Part shown: positions 7,621-13,829 of the stretch, one piece after another | How positions within the stretch are numbered: position 1 is the stretch's first letter | Layout of the letters: each line of letters opens with the position of its first letter | Assembly (NCBI GenBank): GCA_003222455.1 | Contig: QHWF01000020.1 | Location: forward strand, 1 to 15,522 | Reading direction: 5' to 3' | Source of the DNA: Acidobacteriota bacterium | GTDB lineage: Bacteria; Acidobacteriota; Vicinamibacteria; Vicinamibacterales; CAVVIG01 | DNA length: 15,522 nucleotides | Program-made: the position numbers and the translations under genes | The notes under the pieces: model-generated | Database searches by the model: none | The model's input: only the letters and a program-made list of their open reading frames with translations | What the model was told of the DNA's origin: nothing

Positions 7621-9116
7621 TGAGCGCCCGACTTGAAGCACGGGCGCGCGTGCCGAGCGTGTATGGGCTCGGGCGGCGCGCTCTTTCCCTAGGTGTAGCG
7701 AACGCATTCGACTATGCCTTTCAGTTTCTGCTCCCGGTAGTACTGACGCGCTGCCTCGATCCCTCAGCTTTCGGGCAGTACCGCCTGCTGTGGCTGACGG
7801 TGGGGACGGTGATGGCTGTCGTGACGATGGCGGTGCCGGGGAGCCTCTATTACTTCCTGCCGCGATCGGAGGGCGCCACCAAGCGGCTCTACATCAACCA
7901 GGCGCTCGTGTTCCTCACGGCTACCGGCCTAATAGCGGCGTGGGCCGTCAGTTCCTGGAATCCCTGGTTGCCCGAAACGGTGCGCGATCTCGCGCGGCAC
8001 GAGGCTATTGTCCCTCTATTCGTGTTGCTGTGGCTAGTCGCGTCGCTCCTCGATCTACTGCCCACGGCCGAAGAACGGGTAATGTGGCAGGCGAAGGCGA
8101 CGATCAGCCTCGCGGCATTGCGCGCCGTAGCGCTGTCCCTCGCTGCTTTTCTGACGCGGGAGCTGGAGCCGGTGCTGCTGGTTCTCCTCGCGTTCGTGGC
8201 GTTCAAGGTGGCGTTGCTGTTGGGCTACGTCGCTCACTATCATGGCCTGCGCGCGCCGCTTCTGCGCTGGCGCACATTCTCCGATCAGTTGAGGTATGCG
8301 GCTCCGAACGGCGCCGCGGGCGCCTTGTACGGTCTGCGATTTCAGGCCGACCAATGGGTGGCGGCGACGCTCTTCTCCGTGGGCATGTTCGCGTCGTTCT
8401 CGATCGCCACGATACTCGGGTCGCTGGTGCAACTGTGCCGTCAGTCGGTCTTTCACGCTTTCCTGCCGAGCTTGAGCCGCCTTCAGGCCGCTGGAGACAT
8501 CTCCGGTATGGTCCAGCTCAACAGCCGCGCCAACGTCATGATCGGCGCGCTCGTCAATCCGCTGCTCGCCTTCGCCTTCGTCTTCGCCGAGGAGATGGTG
8601 ACGATCATCTATACCGCAGCCTACGTGGACGCGGCGCCGGTGATGCGGGTCTCCATCGTCGGCTACGCGGCCCTCGTCTTCGATCTCACCAGCATCGTGC
8701 TGGTACTGCGGCAAGGCGCGTTCATGATGCGGGTGAGCCTGGTTACCCTGGTCGTTTCAGTCGCGCTCAGTTGGTTCTCGGCGCACGCCTTCGGCTTGGC
8801 GGGGGCTGCGGCGGGCACTGTGACTGCAATCTATATCGACTACCTTCTCGTACTGCGCCGCATTGCCTCCCGTACCGGGATTCCGGTCCGGCGACTGCAC
8901 GACTGGCGCACGCTCGGGCAGTTGATGCTGTTTGCCGCTCTGGCCGCGGCGTTCGCCTGGAGCGTGGTCGGCCGCTATTTCGCCGCGAGCGGGCCGCTCG
9001 TTCGCCTGATTGTTGGCGGAGTGCTCCTGGCGGCTGCCTATGCCGCGATGGCGGCGTTGCTCGGCAAGGGCCGAGGTTGGTTCGTTGCTATCCGTAATTC
9101 CGAACACGGACTTTGA
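7620..9116 (+). CDS. Wzx-like polysaccharide flippase (MOP/MVF superfamily)
   Basis: The product is 498 residues from the ATG at 7620. A GTG one codon earlier (7617) is the alternative; the ATG gives a one-base TGATG overlap with the preceding gene. The protein is hydrophobic throughout with about 12-14 predicted helices. Its start is typical of polysaccharide translocases: a short cytoplasmic Arg-rich segment, then FQFLLPVVLTRCLDPSAFGQYRLLW (the 'tr-L-p-e-fG-y' pattern). Later come GALYGLRFQADQWVAATLF with a buried charged pair, and AFVFAEEMVTIIYT, which matches the E-x-x-x-x-L-Y region of these transporters. Its expected function is to move undecaprenyl-linked repeat units across the inner membrane. 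The last ~70 residues add extra helices and a basic tail. The substrate cannot be read from the sequence. Confidence 0.8.
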   Translation: MSARLEARARVPSVYGLGRRALSLGVANAFDYAFQFLLPVVLTRCLDPSAFGQYRLLWLTVGTVMAVVTMAVPGSLYYFLPRSEGATKRLYINQALVFLTATGLIAAWAVSSWNPWLPETVRDLARHEAIVPLFVLLWLVASLLDLLPTAEERVMWQAKATISLAALRAVALSLAAFLTRELEPVLLVLLAFVAFKVALLLGYVAHYHGLRAPLLRWRTFSDQLRYAAPNGAAGALYGLRFQADQWVAATLFSVGMFASFSIATILGSLVQLCRQSVFHAFLPSLSRLQAAGDISGMVQLNSRANVMIGALVNPLLAFAFVFAEEMVTIIYTAAYVDAAPVMRVSIVGYAALVFDLTSIVLVLRQGAFMMRVSLVTLVVSVALSWFSAHAFGLAGAAAGTVTAIYIDYLLVLRRIASRTGIPVRRLHDWRTLGQLMLFAALAAAFAWSVVGRYFAASGPLVRLIVGGVLLAAAYAAMAALLGKGRGWFVAIRNSEHGL

Positions 9117-9125
9117 GCGGGAGCC

Positions 9126-10277
9126 ATGGCGAGGGTGATTTTTGTCACGGCTTCGTTCACCTACGGCGGGGCCGAGCGCCATTCGATCGCGGTCATGAAT
9201 CGCCTGGCGGAGCGCGGCCACGAGTGCCACGCGGTATACATCAAGAACGTGGACACCCAGCTCAATCGCATTCAATTGCGCGACGGCGGAACCGTGCGCT
9301 GTCTCAATGCGGCCCGCTATTTCGACAGACGCGCCCTGGTCGATTTTGCCGCTCATATTTCCCGCATCAGGCCGTCGGCGATCGTCTCCGCGAATCCGTA
9401 TGCACTGATGCATTCCTGGCTGGCCTTGCGTCTTACGCGCCTGCGCGTGCCGCTGATTGTCACCTTTCACTCGACACGGCTCCTCGGTGCGAAGGAGCGG
9501 CTCCAGATGATGATCTATCGCCTGTTCTTCTGGATGGCGGATTGTTCGGTTTTCGTATGCGAAAAACAAAGGAGGCACTGGCTGCGTCGCGGGGTGTTCT
9601 CGCGGAGAAACGAAGTCATCTACAACGGCGTGGATACCGAGGAGTTCTGCGACGGAGGGAATCCCAGGGAGCGCGCGACATTGCGCGGCGCGCTCGGCTT
9701 TTCCGACGCGGACTACGTGATCGGCGTACCGGCGCTGCTGCGCCGGGAAAAGAACCATTTGCAATTGGTCGACGCGATCGCCACGCTCCGTAAGCGGGGT
9801 ATCCCGGCCCGGGCGCTGCTGATAGGCGACGGCGAGATGCGCGCAGCGATCGAGACCCGCGCGCGCGAGCTCAATATCGAGAGCGATGTCGTGATCACGG
9901 GGCTCCAGCGTGAGGTCCGCCCCTACATCGCCGCCTGCGATGCCATGGCCTTGTGCAGCTTTACTGAGGCGTTTTCTCTCGCGGCGATCGAGGCCATGGC
10001 CTTGAGCATGCCTCTGGTCCATTCCGATGTCGGCGGCGCGGCGGAGATGATCGTCCCGGGGTGGAACGGTTTTCTCTTTCCGGTGGGTGATACGAGAGCC
10101 CTCGTCGACAAGCTGGCGACCCTGGCGGACCAGACAGTTTCCAGAAGGATGGGAAAAAATGCCCGCGACGTCGTCGAAAGGCTCTTTTCGGAAAAGACGA
10201 TGGTAGACCGGTACGAACGCCTGCTCCTGGATCTCTGCCGGGCCCGCTCGGGCGCCAGGGAGGCGATGGCCAATTGA
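9126..10277 (+). CDS. GT4-type glycosyltransferase (GT-B fold)
   Basis: This cytosolic or membrane-associated retaining glycosyltransferase has 383 residues, close to the usual size. Residues 1-18 hold the N-terminal Rossmann start and the GGAERH motif (14-19), common in GT4 enzymes acting on lipid-linked sugars. The interdomain segment VIYNGVDTEEF marks entry into the C-terminal donor-binding domain (Glycos_transf_1). There, GVPALLRREKNH (Arg/Lys for the donor phosphates), LLIGDGEMR, and the E-x7-E motif E281...E289 in TEAFSLAAIEAMA are all present, so it looks active. It would add one sugar to the lipid-linked repeat; donor and linkage are unknown. It starts 9 bp after the flippase with a purine-rich GAGCGGGAG close to the ATG, and is probably the last gene of the tight operon, since the next gene is 110 bp away. 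Confidence 0.85.
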   Translation: MARVIFVTASFTYGGAERHSIAVMNRLAERGHECHAVYIKNVDTQLNRIQLRDGGTVRCLNAARYFDRRALVDFAAHISRIRPSAIVSANPYALMHSWLALRLTRLRVPLIVTFHSTRLLGAKERLQMMIYRLFFWMADCSVFVCEKQRRHWLRRGVFSRRNEVIYNGVDTEEFCDGGNPRERATLRGALGFSDADYVIGVPALLRREKNHLQLVDAIATLRKRGIPARALLIGDGEMRAAIETRARELNIESDVVITGLQREVRPYIAACDAMALCSFTEAFSLAAIEAMALSMPLVHSDVGGAAEMIVPGWNGFLFPVGDTRALVDKLATLADQTVSRRMGKNARDVVERLFSEKTMVDRYERLLLDLCRARSGAREAMAN

Positions 10278-10387
10278 CGGTCCGTCCGGACCATCCGGGG
10301 GCTCACACACGCTACACAGTGAACTCCGACAATACCGTCGGTCCCGCGCCAGTGTTCATTCCGGGGCGCGCATCGGAAAGGACGGGG
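10278..10387 (+). other. 110-bp gap with two small hairpins and a clear ribosome binding site
   Basis: It contains the near-palindrome GGTCCGTCCGGACC (10279-10292) directly after the glycosyltransferase stop and a CCGAC-AATACC-GTCGG hairpin (10326-10341). Neither is followed by a T run, so they are not convincing terminators. GGAAAGGA (10375-10382) lies five bases before the epimerase ATG and decides that start. The frame is also open back to a TTG at 10274, overlapping the glycosyltransferase stop. Confidence 0.45.
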
Positions 10388-11476
10388 ATGGCGACGACGT
10401 ACGAAGCGGTACAAGAGCGCATCACGATCAGACCCCGAACCTGGCTCGTCACCGGTGTAGCCGGATTCATCGGCTCCCATCTCCTGGAAGCCCTCCTCAA
10501 GCTGGATCAGCGGGTCGTCGGGCTGGACAATTTTTCCTTGGGGAAGCCGGGCAACCTGGTGCAGGTGAAGGGCGCCGTCACCGAAGGCCGGTGGGAGAAT
10601 TTTCGCTTTATCAAGGGCGATATCCGCTCGCTCGATACGTGTCGCCAGGCGTGCCGCTCGGTGGATTTCGTGCTGCACCAGGCGGCGCTCGGGAGCGCAC
10701 CGAGGTCGATTTCAGACCCGATCGCCGCCCATGACAACAATGTCACGGGGTTTCTCAACATGCTGGTCGCTGCACACGGCGCCGGCGTGTCGCGATTTGT
10801 CTACGCCGGATCGAGCGCAACCTACGGCGACCGGCCCGGGCTGCTGAGGGTCGAGCCCGAGATCGGCCGGCCGCTGTCGCCTTCCGCGCTGACCACATAC
10901 GTGAGCGAGCTCTACGCGGAGATTTTCGCGCGCTGCTACGGATTCGGCTCGATCGGGCTGCGCTACTTCAACGTGTTCGGTCCGCGCCAGGATCCCGACG
11001 GGGCGCACGCCGCGGTGATCCCGAGATGGGTTGCCAGCATGATCCGCGAGGAACCGGTCTTCATCAACGGCGACGGGGAAACGGCCCGCGATTTCTGCTA
11101 TGTCGACAACGCAGTCCAGGCGAATCTGCTCGCGGCCATGGCCGATGACGCAGCTGCCGTCAACCAAGTCTACAACATCGCGCTGAACGAAAAGACGACT
11201 CTCAATGAGCTGTTCGACATGATCCGCTCGTTGCTCGCGCCGCGTTTTCCCCACGTGCGCGGGGTGCGCCCGATCCATCGCGCATCGCGCGCCGGAGATG
11301 TGCGCTTGTCGCAGGCCGCCATCGACAAGGCGAAACACCTTCTCGGCTACGAGCCGGCGTGGAGAGTACGGCCGGGGCTGGAACGGACGATCGAGTGGTA
11401 TGCGGCGACGCTCGCGCCGCTGCATACGATCGACGAGCTACTGCTCGAGCCGCGAGTCAGATTCCACGGATCGTAG
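10388..11476 (+). CDS. WbpP/TviC-like UDP-GlcNAc 4-epimerase homologue lacking the catalytic YxxxK dyad
   Basis: The product (362 residues) is an extended short-chain dehydrogenase. I chose the ATG at 10388 because GGAAAGGA lies just upstream and the protein then aligns from its first residues with WbpP (MxxxYE...RPxTWLVTGVAGFIGS). The NAD site G23-x2-G26-x2-G29 is intact, as are KGDIRS, LHQAALGSAPRS, YAGSSATYGDRPGL, LRYFNVFGPRQDPDGAHAAVIPRW and NGDGETARDFCYVDNAVQANLL. WbpP-type enzymes turn UDP-GlcNAc into UDP-GalNAc using Tyr166 and Lys170 in SPYAVTKY. Here the same stretch reads SPSALTTY, with Ser166 (TCC) and Thr170 (ACA). Both catalytic residues are thus replaced, each explainable by a single A-to-C change. 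About 18 residues extend past the usual C-terminus. Fold and family are secure; 4-epimerase activity is doubtful. It may be an inactive or regulatory subunit, or an enzyme with altered chemistry. Confidence 0.85.
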   Translation: MATTYEAVQERITIRPRTWLVTGVAGFIGSHLLEALLKLDQRVVGLDNFSLGKPGNLVQVKGAVTEGRWENFRFIKGDIRSLDTCRQACRSVDFVLHQAALGSAPRSISDPIAAHDNNVTGFLNMLVAAHGAGVSRFVYAGSSATYGDRPGLLRVEPEIGRPLSPSALTTYVSELYAEIFARCYGFGSIGLRYFNVFGPRQDPDGAHAAVIPRWVASMIREEPVFINGDGETARDFCYVDNAVQANLLAAMADDAAAVNQVYNIALNEKTTLNELFDMIRSLLAPRFPHVRGVRPIHRASRAGDVRLSQAAIDKAKHLLGYEPAWRVRPGLERTIEWYAATLAPLHTIDELLLEPRVRFHGS

Positions 11477-11564
11477 TGCAATCGGCGTGTCGCGGATCAC
11501 GGACCCTTAATAGTTGGGGGGTAATAATCCGCGCTGAACAGGGGGGGCTCGGAAGGAGCAATCC
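11477..11564 (+). promoter_or_regulatory. AT-rich leader and strong ribosome binding site before the first modular secreted protein
   Basis: The 88-bp gap holds an A+T-rich island (CCTTAATAG...TAATAATCC, about 11507-11530) interrupted by a G run; TAATAAT could be a -10 element but no matching -35 is visible. GGAAGGAG at 11551-11558 sits six bases from the ATG. The strong site contrasts with the weak ones of the first operon genes and hints at high, perhaps separate, expression. Confidence 0.35.
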
Positions 11565-13751
11565 ATGCTGAAGATCGGAAGGCGTGCAGGCGCGGTGGCG
11601 CTGTTTGCGATTTCCGGGCTCGCCCTGATGTCGACCCAGGCTCGGGCGCAACTGGGACTGGGCAGCCTGATCGTGACGATGACATCCCCGGATTCCGGGT
11701 CGCCTGTCTCCGGCACGGTCCCGGTCAGTGCAAGCGTAAGCATCATCGGTCTTATAACCGTCCGCGGCGTTCAGTTCAAACTCGACGGCGCCAACCTCGG
11801 CGCCGAAGACACGAGTGCGCCGTACTCGGTCTCCTGGAACACGACCACCGCCGGCAATGGCTCGCATACCCTGACGGCGGTCGCGCGGGATCTGCTCGGC
11901 GTTCAGTACACCTCGGATCCGGTGACGGTGACGGTGTCCAACACCGCTCCGCCGCCTCCACCGCCTCCCGCTGACACGACGCCCCCGACAGTGAGCATTA
12001 CGTCGCCGGCGAACGGCGCGACGATATCGGGGACGGTGATGTTGAGGGCGAGCGCCTCCGACAACGTCGGCGTCGTCGGCGTGCAGTTTCAACTGGACAG
12101 AGTCAACGGCGGCGCGGAAGACACCACCTCGCCGTATTCGATTCTCTTTGACACGACCACCACGAGCGATGGCGTTCACACCATCACTGCGGTCGCGCGC
12201 GATTCGGCGGGCAACCGCACCACCTCGGATCCGGTGACGGTGACGGTGGCCAACGGGTCTCCCGCGGACACCACGCCCCCGACGGTGAGCATCACGTCTC
12301 CCGTCTCCGGAGCCACTGTCTCCGGCACGACCAACTTGACGGCCAGCGCCTCCGATAACGTGGGCGTGGTCGGCGTGCAGTTCAGAATAGACAGCGTTAA
12401 CTTGGGCGCCGAAGACACGAGCGCGCCGTATTCGATCCCCTGGGACACCGCTTCAGTGAGCGACGGTTCGCACACCATTACCGCAGTCGCGCGCGATGCG
12501 GCGGGCAACCACACCGAATCCACTACGGTGACGGTGACGGTCGCCAACAATGCTCCGCCACCCCCGCCGCCACCGGGGTCGACGACGCGCTTCGAGGAAA
12601 CGGATCCGTCCGTTACCTACGCCGGCAGTTGGACGCAAGGCGACACCAGGAAAACCTGGAGCGGCGGGAGCGCCGCGCTCTCGACGACGCCGGGCGCGCA
12701 GACCACTTTCACCTTCACCGGGCCGTCGGTGAGCTGGATCGGCGGCCGCGCGGACAGCACCGGCATTGCGCGCATATCCCTGGATGGAGTCTTCCTGACC
12801 GAGGTCGATACGTATTCGAAGACCGAGGAAATACGGGTGCCGATGTTCGCGGCAACCGGTCTGGCGAACGCGCGCCACACCTTGACGATAGAAGTAACAG
12901 GTCGGCAGAACGCGGCCGCGATGAACGCATTTGTCGTCGTAGATGCTTTCGATGTACCCGCCGCGACGGTCTCGCGCTTGCAGGAAACGGATCCGTCCAT
13001 CACCTACAGCGCCGGGTCCTTCGTCGCTCCCGACTGGAGGCCCTTCGATACGAGCCGGGCGTGGAGCGCCGGAATCGCGGCGCTCTCGACGACGACAGGC
13101 GCGCAAGCGACCATCAGCTTCACCGGGACGGGGATCAGCTGGATCGGTGCCCGCGGGCCCCAGACCGGGAAAGCTCGCGTGACCTTGGATGGAGTCGTGT
13201 TCCCGCCGATCGATACGTATTCGGCTGCGGAACAAATCCAGGCGGAGATATTCACCAAACAGGGCCTCGCCGACACGAGCCATACCCTGACGGTCGAAGT
13301 GACCGGCGAGCAGAACGCGGCCTCGACTTCTCCCCTCATCGTGGTGGATGCCTTCGAGGTGACGATGTCGGGAACGCGCCATCAGGATACCGATCCGGCC
13401 ATCGCCTACGGCCCGAATTGGATCCAGGACAATCGCGACAAGGCATACAGTGAAGGGGCCAGCGCGGAATCCCATACGGTGGGCGCGCAAGCGACCATCA
13501 CCTTCACCGGGACGGGGATCCGCTGGATCGGCGCGCGCGGACCGCAGTGCGGGATGGCCCGCATCTTCCTGGACGGAGCCTTCGTCGAGGACTTCGATAC
13601 GTATTTCGAGACGGAAGGACCTCAGCACACCGACTTCTTTAGAAGCGCTCTGGCTCCCGGGACTCATACCTTGTCGATCCAGGTGATAGGCAAGAACACG
13701 CTCTCGAGCGATTTCTGGATCCTGATCGACGCGTTCGATGTCATCCCCTGA
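11565..13751 (+). CDS. Secreted modular protein: three Ig-like domains and three C-terminal 'ETDP/VVDAFDV' modules
   Basis: The product has 728 residues with a Sec signal peptide (MLKIGRRAGAVALFAIS..., cut after ARA or AQ near residue 29). Three bacterial Ig-like domains of the PF17957 (Big_7) type lie at about 35-127, 138-230 and 233-328, each with VSITSP, GVQFxLD, AEDTSAPYS, HTITAVARD and VTVTV. Two proline runs act as linkers (about 129-135 and 331-337). Three tandem copies of a beta-rich module follow (residues 342-470, 471-604, 605-728): R-x-x-(E/D)TDP at the start, SWIG-R-x-G-A-R-LDG in the middle, DTYS, then a hydrophobic HTL-(I/V)-V-G end and (V/I)DAFDV. I do not know an assigned name for this module; it resembles galactose-binding-like beta-sandwiches. 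There is no catalytic motif, membrane anchor or PEP-CTERM tail (it ends AFDVIP). A role as an EPS-binding or matrix-structuring protein is inference from location. Confidence 0.8.
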   Translation: MLKIGRRAGAVALFAISGLALMSTQARAQLGLGSLIVTMTSPDSGSPVSGTVPVSASVSIIGLITVRGVQFKLDGANLGAEDTSAPYSVSWNTTTAGNGSHTLTAVARDLLGVQYTSDPVTVTVSNTAPPPPPPPADTTPPTVSITSPANGATISGTVMLRASASDNVGVVGVQFQLDRVNGGAEDTTSPYSILFDTTTTSDGVHTITAVARDSAGNRTTSDPVTVTVANGSPADTTPPTVSITSPVSGATVSGTTNLTASASDNVGVVGVQFRIDSVNLGAEDTSAPYSIPWDTASVSDGSHTITAVARDAAGNHTESTTVTVTVANNAPPPPPPPGSTTRFEETDPSVTYAGSWTQGDTRKTWSGGSAALSTTPGAQTTFTFTGPSVSWIGGRADSTGIARISLDGVFLTEVDTYSKTEEIRVPMFAATGLANARHTLTIEVTGRQNAAAMNAFVVVDAFDVPAATVSRLQETDPSITYSAGSFVAPDWRPFDTSRAWSAGIAALSTTTGAQATISFTGTGISWIGARGPQTGKARVTLDGVVFPPIDTYSAAEQIQAEIFTKQGLADTSHTLTVEVTGEQNAASTSPLIVVDAFEVTMSGTRHQDTDPAIAYGPNWIQDNRDKAYSEGASAESHTVGAQATITFTGTGIRWIGARGPQCGMARIFLDGAFVEDFDTYFETEGPQHTDFFRSALAPGTHTLSIQVIGKNTLSSDFWILIDAFDVIP
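12588..12974 (+). repeat. 'ETDP/VVDAFDV' module 1 of the first modular protein
   Basis: It covers residues 342-470. Key landmarks are ETDPSVTYAGSW, WSGGSAALSTT, TFTGPSVSWIGGR, ISLDGVF, VDTYSKTEE and VVVDAFDVP. At DNA level GATACGTATTCG for DTYS is shared with module 2 and with the module of the next gene. Confidence 0.75.
12975..13376 (+). repeat. 'ETDP/VVDAFDV' module 2 of the first modular protein
   Basis: It covers residues 471-604 and is slightly longer than module 1 because of an insertion near its start (SFVAPDWRPFDTSR). The landmarks ETDPSITY, SWIGARGPQTGKARV, DTYSAAEQ and IVVDAFEV are present. Confidence 0.75.
13377..13748 (+). repeat. 'ETDP/VVDAFDV' module 3 of the first modular protein
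   Basis: It covers residues 605-728 and ends the protein. It is the most diverged copy (DTDPAIAYG, RWIGARGPQCGMARI, DTYFETEG, ILIDAFDV) and has a single cysteine not seen in the others. Confidence 0.75.
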
Positions 13752-13829
13752 GCCAAATTGATCGTCTTGGACAATGACCGGTAAGTAGCGAAGCTCGCGG
13801 CGCGAGGATTAGAAAGGGAGGCTGGTCGA
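13752..13829 (+). other. 78-bp gap with ribosome binding site for the second modular protein
   Basis: It holds a short palindrome CTCGCG-G-CGCGAG (13794-13806) without a T run, and AAAGGGAGG (13813-13821) eight bases before the ATG at 13830. TTGATC and TAAGTA (13759-13764 and 13783-13788, 18 bases apart) give at best a weak promoter. Co-transcription with the upstream paralogue is likely. Confidence 0.4.

Noticed and set aside
10279..10292. Rho-independent terminator after the glycosyltransferase
   Set aside because: The stem is short and no T run follows; read-through into the epimerase is likely.
10274..10387. TTG start at 10274 giving the epimerase 38 extra residues
   Set aside because: The extension has no counterpart in WbpP-type proteins and the ATG at 10388 has a good Shine-Dalgarno; the TTGA overlap with the upstream stop is noted but less convincing.
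13680..13751. PEP-CTERM or other sorting tail on the first modular protein
   Set aside because: The C-terminus ends inside a module (DAFDVIP) with no PEP motif, hydrophobic helix or basic tail.
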